Below, piece after piece: positions 45,813-55,412 of a DNA stretch of 64,000 bases (positions are counted from its first letter, which is position 1; each line of letters opens with the position of its first letter). The DNA is from Liquidambar formosana (taxonomy: Eukaryota > Streptophyta > Magnoliopsida > Saxifragales > Altingiaceae). The stretch covers positions 29,632,810-29,696,809 of the forward strand of contig CM077826.1 in NCBI GenBank assembly GCA_039720395.1, written 5' to 3'. The position numbers and the translations under genes are program-made. The notes under the pieces are model-generated. The model searched no databases and was not told the DNA's origin. It was given only the letters and a program-made list of their open reading frames with translations.

Positions 45813-46310
45813 CTATCTTGTCTTCCCCACCCCTCCCAGTTCAGGCAAAGAGGATTTTAATTCTATCTGGTTTAAACTGGAAGTAGGATCTACAAATTTT
45901 GTAATAAAATCTGCCAACACCTGGCCCTTAATGGCAGGTCGAGGCTGAAAGTGGATGTCATAAGCATTGAGTTCTACTTCCCACTTCGAGAGTCGTCCTG
46001 ATAGGTCAGCTCGCCTTAAGAAATCTTTAAGTGGGTAGTTGGTGAGCATGGTGATAGGATGAGACTGGAAGTAGTGTTGGAGTTTTCGAGAGGCTGTGAC
46101 AAGAGCTAGAATCAATTTTTTGAGGGGTAAGTAGCGAGTTTTAGCATCCAATAGCGTCTTGCTAATATAATAGATTGGCTTTTGGGTGAGTCCATGCTGG
46201 GCAATTAGTACGCCGCTAAGTGAATGGGCTAACACAGCAAGATAGAGATAAAGTGGTTCCTCAAGGTAAGGGTGGGTCAGAGTAGGGAGTGTTTTTGAGT
46301 GAGCAACCAA
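45813..46310 (-). pseudogene. Gypsy RNase H (first copy)
   Basis: Minus strand, 165 codons: YLYLAVLAHSLSGVLIAQ (degenerate first strand, where family members usually have a DAS-like acidic motif), KPIYYISKTLLDAKTRYLPL, ALVTASRKLQHYFQSHPI and a GRLSKWEVELNAYDIHFQPR connection, followed by ADFITKFVDP. The order and spacing fit RNase H of plant Ty3/gypsy. The first acidic residue seems lost (YLYLAV), so the domain was probably already inactive. It is separated from RT by a stop or frameshift between 46310 and 46364. Confidence 0.85.
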
Positions 46311-46363
46311 CTTCTGGTAAGCTTCCTGGCATTCTGTATTCCATCCTGTGTTTTTACCCTTCT

Positions 46364-46830
46364 TTAGTATCTGAAAGAAGGGGTAGCATTTTTGTCTGAT
46401 GACCTCGAGATAAATCTGGTAAGTGCTGCCACCATGCGATTCAACTGTTGAACATCCCTGACTTTTGTTGGTGTCCTGAGGGTTCTGATTGCCTCAATCT
46501 TACTTGGGTTTGCCTCAATCCCCCTTCTCAAGACTAAGTGAACCAAGAACTTTCCCGAACCTATTCTGAATGAACTTTTCTTTGCCTTCAACTTCATCCT
46601 GTACTCCCTAAGTTGGGTGAAGGCCTCGGTCAGGTTTGCTAAATGGTTCTTCTCAGAACTGCTCTTAACAATAGTATCATCAACGTATGCCTCCAGGTTT
46701 TTGCCAATCAGTCCTTCAAACATCCTGCTTACTAGAAGTAGTGGTACATCCTTCGCCTATACTCAGGCTAATATAGCAGGGTGGGAGGCGCCCACATTCC
46801 GATATGGGACAAAGCCACAATACCTTCCGT
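46364..46830 (-). pseudogene. Gypsy reverse transcriptase, C-terminal half
   Basis: Minus strand. A decayed stretch (46830-46724, with stops) leads into MFEGLIGKNLEAYVDDTIVK, containing the catalytic YVDD box (about 46690), then FRIGSGKFLVHLVLRRGIEA and the thumb-like region VQQLNRMVAAL. The N-terminal fingers and palm part are absent. On its 5' side the sequence ends at a run of 15 G on the plus strand (46831-46845) and then the element terminus. Truncated and inactive. Confidence 0.88.
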
Positions 46831-46845
46831 GGGGGGGGGGGGGGG
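46831..46845 (+). repeat. G15 homopolymer
   Basis: Fifteen consecutive G at the joint between RT sequence and the element's right terminus. It may form a quadruplex, or its length may be an assembly artefact. Confidence 0.9.
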
Positions 46846-48809
46846 TAAAAAAACCCTCACACAATAACTAAACCTAGTAATTAATGTGTCTAACCTAGGG
46901 TTAAATGACTGGTCATTAATGACCAATCATGATCATTAAAGGTTTAGTAATTAATTATTGGCATTTAATAGGTTTAAGGTTTAGGGTTTTAGAAACCCTA
47001 ATTGGTGCATATTAATTAGGTGTAATTAATATCCTAGGTGGCATTAATTAAACCCTAATCCTAATCATTAATTTCATATAAACCTAGCGTTTAAATGATT
47101 GGTCATTTAATGACCAATCATGTGGCATTTAATGCTTAGGGTTGCATTTAGGGTTTAGAGTTAATGCATTTAGGGTTTAGGGTTTTAGGAAACCCTAATG
47201 CACTAATTAAGTAATTGATTTTATTTAATTCCGAAATTGATTATTTAATTAATATTGATTAATTTTATAATGTTTTAAATGGTTTAAAACACAATATAGG
47301 ATAAAATTAAAATCTGGAATTTTTTAATTAAATGAAATTGTTTTGTTTAATTAAAGAAACCCTAATATTTGATATTAGAGTTTAATTAGGGGACTTTAAT
47401 TGTTTTAATTGATTTGATTAATTGAAACTAATTGTCTTAAATGTTAAGACTTAATCATACTTCTGGAAATTATGCATATCCCAATGAGATTAGGATACAT
47501 TAATGAGATTAATGAAAACCAATCAATAGAGTTACCATAATGCCCATATGTTTAATTGCTTACAGTTTTTTACTTACTTTATGCAATATGATTGTATGAT
47601 TGTGGTTGGATGATGATTATGGACTATACCCCTTTAAAACCAATTGTGATTGGCTGTCTTATGAATGGGTTGTAATATTTTCAAGAGTTGTAATTTATTT
47701 ATGGTGATGTAATTATTTATTTGGGGCTTGCATGCCACCTTCTCTCTCTCTCTATCATTCTCTCATGTAACCCACATTCCCCTTATGTATCCCTTTCTTT
47801 AAATTATGTAAATGTTATGCAATCGAAAGCGCACTAAAGAGTATGGTGGACCCAAAGGAGCATGGTGGACCCCAATAAGCCTATGGTGGAGACCATCAAG
47901 CCTATGGAGGAGAGATTGAAGAACTTGAAAGCTTAGAGAAGATTTTCAAGAGAGTATGCATGTTTCAAATGAATTATTTTATGATCACCTACACCCACCT
48001 TAGACCTTGGATTCAATCCATTGGCTTGGATTGAATCTTCTTAAAGTCCATAATCATCATAGTGGGAATTTTAATTTATAAGATAAATTATGATAACTCT
48101 AAATCCATAGATCGTTATATGTCTCCTTTTAGGGACTAATATCGATAAATGGATTATTTTATGCTGTTTTAATTTTATATATATGCATGAGATGTATGTT
48201 ACATTAGTTAATTTGATGAGACCCTTAAAACCCCTCTCTTTTAATATTAAGTTGGAAATGGAGAATACATTAGGGAATGGATTCTTCATTGCCTTCCATC
48301 ATTAAAGGATCATCTAACGTCCCTTAATGTGGGTACCTGGCTATAGACATGTAGGAGCTACCCATGTTAAAGACATTACTTGAAACTATCACATATGAGA
48401 TATCATGGGGTATCTAAACTGGTATATACCAAGAAACTAACATGTGAGGTATATATTTGGCGAAGCATACCTGTGTAAATGATGGGCTTAACTTAACTAG
48501 GAAAGTATTCCAAGAAACTAATATGTGAGGTATATGTTCCCTAGAGGCAAAATGATTAGAACTTGCTTATGAAGCAATAGACAAAAAGTTGTCTTCTTAT
48601 TGTGGGTTAGAAGCCAAGAAACTAACATGTGAGGCTTCTAGGTCGCATTGGACCCCAATCCCCATTAGGAATGAGATTCTCGAATTCCATTAGAAGGTGT
48701 ATGGAAAGTGATAAAATAGTGGGAGGTACCATATGATTAAAGATCCAATCATTATGGATTAAAATGAAATCTAATTCTCTATTTTATTTTCTATATGTAG
48801 TTCACTGAA

Positions 48810-49676
48810 ATGGCTCACCTCAACCCGTTATCCAAAATATTGGACACCAACTGTTTAACCGGACCAAATTATCTTCATTGGCTACGAAATTTGAAAATTG
48901 TTTTAACTTCTGAAAAGATTACCTACAAACTTGATGGTCCACTTCCTGAGGCTCCGGTTGAGGTTGCAACTTATCAGGAGAAAGACACTTATTAGAAGTG
49001 CATGGACGACGACCTTAAGGTGAGATGCTATATGATGGCATCTATAAGCCCTAAGCTTCAGAAGCAACATGAGTCCATGAGGCGTGCTCTTAACATCTTT
49101 CTTCACTTACAAGAGTTGTATGGGGAGCAAAGTAGGACCGCTAAGTATAATTTTGTCAAGGATCTATTCAAGGCAAAGATGAATGAGGGTTCATCCGTTA
49201 CAGATCACACCTTAAAGATAATCAACCATATCAAATAGCTTGAGAAGTTTGATGTGATCATTGAAGCTGATATGTGTTTAAACATTATTCTGCAGTCCCT
49301 TCCTGATTCATTTAGGCTGTTCATAATGAATTTTCATATGAATAAGCTTGAGCTCATTCTCCCCGAGCTGCACAATCTGCTTAAGATGACCGAGGAGACA
49401 ATGAAGAAGGGGAAAGGTTCTTTGCTCGAATTTGATGGAGCTTCTACTTCTAAGGCCAAGCCTAAGGGCAAGGGCACAAGTAAGGGTAAGAGTACCCAAG
49501 GGAAGAAGAAGAAGAATTTAAAGCCGAAGCGAGGCGTCAAGAAAGGTAATGCTAATAAAGCTAAAGGAATCGGTTTTCACTGCAGCAAAGATGGGCATTG
49601 GAAACGTAACTGCCGGGAGTATCTGGATACTTTAAAGAACCGACCTTCAGAAGGTATGGATCATGCTCTAAACTAA
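48810..49676 (+). pseudogene. Copia D gag (UBN2-type) with two in-frame stops
   Basis: The ATG at 48810 follows the leader closely. One frame runs to 49676, broken by TAG at 48993-48995 and 49236-49238. It matches C gag throughout: NCLTGPNYLHWLRNLKIVL, LQELYGEQSRTAKYN, LQSLPDSF, a Lys/Gly/Ser-rich basic linker and FHCSKDGHWKRNC at the C-terminus. In this knuckle the first cysteine is glycine (GFHC), while in C the second is tyrosine, so the two copies lost it independently. The family's capsid/nucleocapsid would package element RNA. Length without stops is about 288 codons, usual for short copia gags. No protease motif is visible after it. Confidence 0.87.
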
Positions 49677-50040
49677 ATGTTGGTTCTGCTTCCACTTAGC
49701 CTCTTAATTTTGATGCGAGTTTTAATTCCATGTAGAATCTAGTGGAAAGCAGAAGGTTGAGTAGAGGTGGAGTAACCCTACGAGTAGAGAATGGAGTAAG
49801 TGTTGCTGCATTAATTGTGGGGCTTGTTGCTTGACTTTGCCTAATGGAGTAGTTTAGAAATAGTTGGTTATCTTTACATTCTAGAAGTTGTTAGAAACAT
49901 TATTTCTATTTTAATTTTATCTAAACACGGTTTTAGTTTTTAATATTTTAAAGATAATAAATGTTTTTATTTAAATATGAAGAGTTCATTACTTCTAGAG
50001 TTTATGTGAATGGCCTTTATTTTTCTAAACTTTATTGTAA

Positions 50041-50870
50041 ATATGAATTGCATAGAGCATGATAGTTCTAAATTGAATGCTAATAAACCTAAGAGAACAA
50101 GAGATGAGGATTAATGCATTCTGATGTATGTAGAGGTTTCTCTTACTTTACAACCTTTACCGATGATTCATTCTAAGTTTAGGTGCGTATACTTAAAGAA
50201 GTACAAATCTGAAGCATTTGAAAGGTTCAAAGAATTCAGATATGAAGTAGAGAAACAAACCGATAAAAGTATTAAAGCTTTTCAATTAGATCGAGGAGGC
50301 AAATATTTAACCGGTGAATTTTTAGATCAACTTGTTTAAGCAGGCATTCTATGGACACCTCTAGGAACACCACAGCTTAATGGTGTGTCAAAAAGGAGGA
50401 AGAGGACCTTATTGGATATGGTCCGATCCATGACAAGCTACATCGACCTAATATTATCCTTTTAAGGATATGCTCTAGAAACTGCTGGGTACCTGTGAAA
50501 CAGAGTTCAAACCAAGGCTATCCTTTAGAACCCATATGAGATATGGAAAGGGAAGCACTAAACCTTAAGCATGTTAAGGTATGGGGTTGTATTGCATATG
50601 TAAAGAGACATGATGCAACCAAATTAGAATTAAGATAAGTTAAATGTAGGTTTGTGGATTATCCTAAAGTGAGTTTAGGATACTATGTCTATTATCCTAA
50701 TGAACAAAAGGTGTTTGTTAGTAAGTTTGCAATCTTTCTTGAAAAAGAGTTTATTCAAGAAGAAAGCAATAACAGGAAAATAGAACTCAAAGAGTTGTTT
50801 GATGAGACACAAACCAATAATGATTCAACCCCTATCCCTGTTAAGACAGAACCCATTATTATACCATGAG
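50041..50870 (+). pseudogene. Copia D integrase relic
   Basis: HSDVC (about 50117-50131) marks the first catalytic aspartate. After a frameshift the next frame (50124-50339) reads CVYLKKYKSEAFERFKEFRY and LDRGGKYLTGEFLDQL with the second aspartate (about 50290), then TAA. Further on, LNGVSKRRKRTLLDMVRSM (50378-50435) has lysine where copia integrases have the catalytic glutamate; copy C still has it. The connector to RT (50654-50869) is open: YPKVSLGYYVYYPNEQKVFV, then EEFIQEE-like acidic sequence, ending TEPIIIP before a stop. Inactive. Confidence 0.8.
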
Positions 50871-51700
50871 TGTACAAAAGGGTTAGTGGGAGTGCGATCA
50901 CATTTATGGTCCTAGATGTGGATAACATTCTACTTATTGGGAATAATGTAGAGACATTGTCAAAAGTGAAAGATTGACTTTACAGAATTTCTCCATGAAA
51001 GATTTGGGAGAAGCATCCTATATTTTGGGAATAAAGGTCTATAGAGACAGATCTAAAAGGATGCTAGGTCTTTCTCAATTGATGTATATAGACAAGATTT
51101 TGAAAAGGTTCAAAATGCATGATTCCAAAAGGAGGTCTGATTCCTGTCAGACATGGACTTAAGTTGTCTAATACTATAAGACCAGATATCAGTTTTGCTA
51201 TAAGTGTTACGAGTAGATATTAGGCAGACCCAGGTAAGAAACACTGGGAAGTAGTCAAGGCTATCCTTAAGTACTTGAGAAGAACTAAGGACCTATACCT
51301 TGTCTATAGGGAAAGAAACTTAGAAATGATTGGTAAAACGGACTCAGATTTTCAATCTGACGATGATGATAGGAGATCAACATCGGGGTATGTTCTCACC
51401 TTAAATGGTGGAACTGTAAATTGGAGCTCATTGCTACATGTTTGGATGAAGAAGTTTATTAATAAACTAGAAGTGGTTCTTGACATTGAGAAGACTATAT
51501 TATTGTTTTGTGACAACAACGGGGCTATTGCTCAAACCAAGGAACCACGGTCTCATAAAAAATCCAAACTTTAAGCGGCGATTCCATGTGATTAGAGATA
51601 TCAATGGAAGAGATGACATATACATATAGAAGATTGATACAATAGAGAATGTAGAAGACCCCTTCACTAAAGCTCTGACCCAAGTGCAATTAGATCACCA
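50871..51700 (+). pseudogene. Copia D RT/RNase H relic with family-wide deletions
   Basis: Directly after the integrase connector the sequence enters RT near its end: VYKRVSGSAITFMVLDVDN, where the catalytic box is DVDN instead of YVDD, then MKDLGEASYILGIKVYRDRS and LSQLMYIDKILKRFKMHD (50974-51115). The whole N-terminal part of RT is absent. RNase H (51275-51574) has TDSDF and FCDNNGA motifs, but the segment with the catalytic glutamate between NWSS and KKFINKLEVV is missing. The element therefore could not make its own cDNA. The same two gaps occur in B and C. Confidence 0.82.
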
Positions 51701-51741
51701 CTGATAGGAAATGGGTATGAGATACATGGTGGATTGGCTAT

Positions 51742-51757
51742 AGTGCAAGTGGAAGAT
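51742..51757 (+). promoter_or_regulatory. Polypurine tract of copia D
   Basis: AGTGCAAGTGGAAGAT, directly before the LTR start; one G to A change from the other copies. Confidence 0.85.
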
Positions 51758-53420
51758 TGTTAGGATTATGCCCTAGAGCCAATCATAGAGATGATTGTTT
51801 AGGGATTAGGAACAATCATTTAATTTCATTTAAACATATCGCATTTATTATTGATTTAATAAAAGAGCTTATTCTATTATGTTTATATGCATCATTTATA
51901 TTTACATAATATGATCATAGAGTTAGAGTTAAGAATATGGAATAACAAAGTATTGTACTTTTGAGACTGTAACTATATCTCTGCACTACACTCCTAAAAC
52001 ATTCCTAATTGAAGGTTTACTATAATGGACAGTAATGAACCATAGGACTAACACTTGTGAGGTTGACTCTATAGGAGGATAGCTAGTCTCAAGCTATTTG
52101 TGTAGAGACACTACAACCAACACGTGGGTGCCTATTATAAGAATAGGTACACTAAATGTAACCAAAGATATGAGATAAACTGAATGGAGTTTTAACCTTC
52201 TTGTCAATCAGTTTCTCATTGTTATAATGGTACAAGTAATCTTTAGACCTCAAACACCATAGTTGTCTTATGCATATAGCTTTAGAAGTTTGATAACACT
52301 AAGTGCAGATCCTTCTAAGGGTCTGCAAAGGTGTTCATTGGCCCTATTGCTATGTGTGTGAAGTCATGTGAGTGATCAACAAGGAATCCATCACTTTTAG
52401 GAAAGAGAGAAAGAATGTTTCATATATCATTCAATGATATAACTCATTAAATCCATGGACCCATGGAAGAAAGAATATAGAAAGAAGTTTCCATAAGTTC
52501 ATTATTGAGTTGATTTTCATGATTGAGTATAAAGTAATTAAACTAAGGACTTTACAGACTTCCATATCCTATAAGTTTAATTGGAGACATTGTGTTGATG
52601 GAAGGATGTAATTGTAACTTATAAACTATAATAGAAGGGTTTTATGTAAGATAACAATTCACCTCATTAAGGACAACAACATGAGCCATATGCTAGGTGT
52701 TACTCATAGTTAGTAGAAGCCCTAATTGATATAATTGAGTTATAATTAATTAGGGAATTGGAAGGAGTTCCAATTAGACCTTTAATGGAAAGAGTTCCAT
52801 TGTGCACACATTGTGCTATTCCTACTACTTAATGATGTGAACCCAATGGGTTACACACTGATCATGCTAAAAGAGCTTTAAAGCCTATGAGAGAAAGGGT
52901 ATGAGTAAATAAAAGAATAGTTCTTAAGGGTTAAGGTTGTATAAGACACAAACTAGAAGAGTTATTGTGTAATTTAGAGAAATTACACAAAACCAATTAG
53001 GGATTGGAGTCCTCCTCATGGCCGGCCCTAATGGAGGCTATATATAGCCTCTTATGATGTGTGACATCATGACACTTAAAGACTCCCAAGTGCTAGCCGA
53101 AATTCACTAAAAGCTCTCTCTCTTTCTCTCTTCTCTTCTCCACCTCTAGGAAGAACAAGGAAGAAAGAATAAAGGACTTGAAGCTCTAGCTAGGTGTGGA
53201 TATCGTTGGAAGTGGTACACTTGGACTACTCGTTCTCTACTGTCCAGAATCAAAGCTTGGAGCAAAGGAGGAAGACCAATCAAACTGTAAGTAATTCCAC
53301 CCTCTTCTAGTTAGGGTTTTGTTTTGTATTAATGCATAGTTAGATTTATGGGCTGTGGAATTGTAGGAAAAATTTTTATATTCCACACTTTGATTTTTCC
53401 TTCTAATTCGATTCCCACCA
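51758..53420 (+). repeat. Copia D 3' LTR (1663 bp)
   Basis: TGTTAGGATT to ATTCCCACCA. It holds the TATA palindrome at 53034-53051 and ATGATGT/ACATCAT arms at 53054-53070. Several substitutions against the 5' LTR are visible, so the insertion is not recent. Confidence 0.92.
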
Positions 53421-54719
53421 CATGCTAGTGTGGCTTTATATAGCCACTAATGAGAGCCGGCCATGGGGAGAGAAATCCCAATGGGATTCTAACTTGGAAA
53501 TTCTCTAAATTGCAATTTAACCCCTCCTTCTTATATCTAATACAAGTGTGGCCCTCTAGAACTTTTCTTATTCAATCTTGCCGTTTCTCTCAAAACTTTA
53601 AAGTCCCTCTTTGCATGATCAGTGTGTGACCCATTAGGTTCACATCATCAATTAGTAGGAATAATACAAAGTGTGCACAATGGAACACTTTCCATTAAGG
53701 GTCTAATTTGAGCAACTTCCAATTCCCTAATTGATTATAACTTACTTATCTCCATTAGGGCTTCTACTAACCATCAGTAGCATCTAACAATGGCTCATGG
53801 TGTGGTCCTTAATGAGGTGAATAAATATTGAACAAAGAACCCTTTAGTTACAGCTTAAGGTTACAATTACATCCTTCCATCTATACAATGTCTCTAATTA
53901 AACTAATAGGACATGGAAGTCTGTTAAGTCCTTAGTTTAATACTTTATACTCATTTATGAATATCAACTCATTGATGCACTATGAAAACTCCTTTCCATA
54001 ATCATCCTACCATGGCCATGGACTTTATGAGTTATATTATGAATGCTATGTGAAACATTCTCTCCCTTTTACTGAGAATGTGAATTCCTTATTGATCACT
54101 CACATACCTTCACATATATATATCAATAGGGCCAATTAACACCTTTGTAAACCCTATAGGAATCTACACTTAGTGTTATAAAACTTCTAAAGCTATATGC
54201 ATAAGACAACTATGGTGTATCAGGTCTAACGATTACTTGTATTACTGTAATTATGAGAAACTGATTAATAGGCAGTTAAACTCCATTCAGTTAATCTCAT
54301 ATTCTATGGTCACATTCAGCATACCTATTCATGTAATAGGCACCCACATGTTAGTTATAGTGTCTACACATAAATAACTTGGGACTAGCTATCCTCCTAT
54401 AGAGCCAACCTAACATGTGCTAGTCCTATGGTTCATTATTGTCCATCATAATGAACCTTTAACTAGGAATGATTTAGGAGTTTAGTATAGAGATATATAT
54501 ATATAGTCTCAAAATCACAACTCATTGTAATTTCATATTCTCAACTCTAATTCCATGGGCATATCATATAAATATAAAGAATGAAATAAACATGATAGAA
54601 TAAGTCCTTTATTAAAGTAATAATAAATGTAACATACAATAAATGAAATCCTATGATTGTTCTTTATCCCTAAAGCATCATCTTTATGATTGGCTATAGG
54701 GCATACTACTAACACATCC

Positions 54720-55325
54720 ATTATATATACACATAAATTATTATTTTATCTTTTGGATAAGATCAAACTTGGATAAGATTAAATCCTTTTGGATAAGATC
54801 AAGTTTAGATAAGATCAACTTCTTTTCAATGAGATCAAATTACAAATTCACCTTAATTTAATTCAAAATTATCATATAGAAATTATCAAGGTATCACGAT
54901 GCAAATTACAATTGCATTTGAACTATCTACTAAGGACACTACCTTGCTAACATTAGCACACTTAAAAGTGATCTGCTCTTTAAAACCAAACTTGGACCCG
55001 AACCAAGCTTAACTCTCAGGATTATCGTAGATCTTAAAACTTACCATCTACAAATTTAAAGATTAATAAAATAAGTCTACTTGTGGAGTTCAACGTCGAG
55101 TTCAATTCGCTAGGTTAGGGGTAACTATCCTACTAATCAAGTTTATTACAACATTCACAATACAAAGCTAAGCTCTGGCTTAGTCTTAGCTAGTTGGGTA
55201 TCTACGTTATAAGTATTTTTAGTTCAAGACTTATGTTAATTTAAGACTCTCTAATGCATAGATATGATCAAGCCAATTAATATCAAACCTACCATGTTTA
55301 GTTAGGGCAGTTAGCCTCACACAAA
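54720..55325. other. AT-rich flank with GGATAAGAT repeats
   Basis: Continues the locus left at 31645. 54753-54830 has five copies of (G/T)GATAAGATCAA-like units. Otherwise no gene or element end can be supported. Confidence 0.5.
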
Positions 55326-55412
55326 TGTAGACACCCCATTTTCACCCCCTATGAGTTTATGTTAGTGTTTGTTTAAGTTTTAATGTGTTTAGAAGTCTCT
55401 AAACCTTGAAGG
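55326..55412 (+). repeat. Start of a gypsy LTR, interrupted
   Basis: TGTAGACACCCCATTTTCACC at 55326 matches the start of the gypsy LTR read on the minus strand from 58714. It is interrupted at 55413 by a copia LTR; the remainder is not in the window. Confidence 0.75.

Larger units (their letters stand above)
42775..46863 (+). mobile_element. Rearranged Tat-like gypsy element inside the copia D leader
   Basis: TGTGCGGGG (42775) to CCTCACACA (46863), flanked by ATAAC (42770-42774, 46864-46868). Copia C shows the empty site. The left 1.7 kb is LTR/leader and an extra ORF in plus orientation. The right 2.3 kb is integrase, two RNase H domains and part of RT in minus orientation. Gag, protease, the N-terminal half of RT and nearly all of one LTR are missing. 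The archaeal-type second RNase H between RNase H and integrase marks the Tat/Ogre lineage. The internal inversion is bounded by a 37-bp inverted repeat (44090-44126, 44513-44549). Confidence 0.88.
41306..48809 (+). other. Copia D leader, interrupted by a gypsy element
   Basis: The pieces are 41306-42774 and 46869-48809. There are perfect 13-bp inverted arms at 42639-42665 and 47095-47121, a one-mismatch copy at 46905-46930, AGGGTTT motifs, a TGGTGGACC repeat area at 47845-47890, and four hairpin motifs upstream of gag (48380-48410, 48421-48454, 48497-48544, 48608-48640). No gene. Confidence 0.75.
32030..53420 (+). mobile_element. Copia element D, complete but multiply interrupted
   Basis: Plus strand: 5' LTR (32030-32253 plus 39851-41291), primer-binding site (41292-41305), leader (41306-42774, 46869-48809), gag (48810-49676), pol (about 50040-51700), polypurine tract (51742-51757), 3' LTR (51758-53420). 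Target duplication CATAC/CATGC (32025-32029, 53421-53425). It is split in the 5' LTR by copia C and in the leader by a gypsy element. It is the most complete copia copy, but gag has two stops, integrase has lost its catalytic glutamate, and RT and RNase H are internally deleted. Confidence 0.92.
31651..54714 (-). mobile_element. Copia solo LTR, split by copia D
   Basis: TGTAAGGAATTG (31651) to CTAACA (54714) on the minus strand, flanked by CATCC (31646-31650, 54715-54719). The two halves, 31651-32029 and 53421-54714, sum to about 1670 bp, one LTR length. A GTGGCT/AGCCAC palindrome around the TATA box is at 53430-53447. Confidence 0.92.

Noticed and set aside
48340..48372. Hairpin resembling a phage coat-protein operator
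   Set aside because: The resemblance is a short inverted repeat only; no biological link.
29504..55322. One very old solo LTR spanning the region between TGTGTGTAACG and CCTCACACA
   Set aside because: Ends look LTR-like but no matching target duplication is found and no sister copy is in the window.
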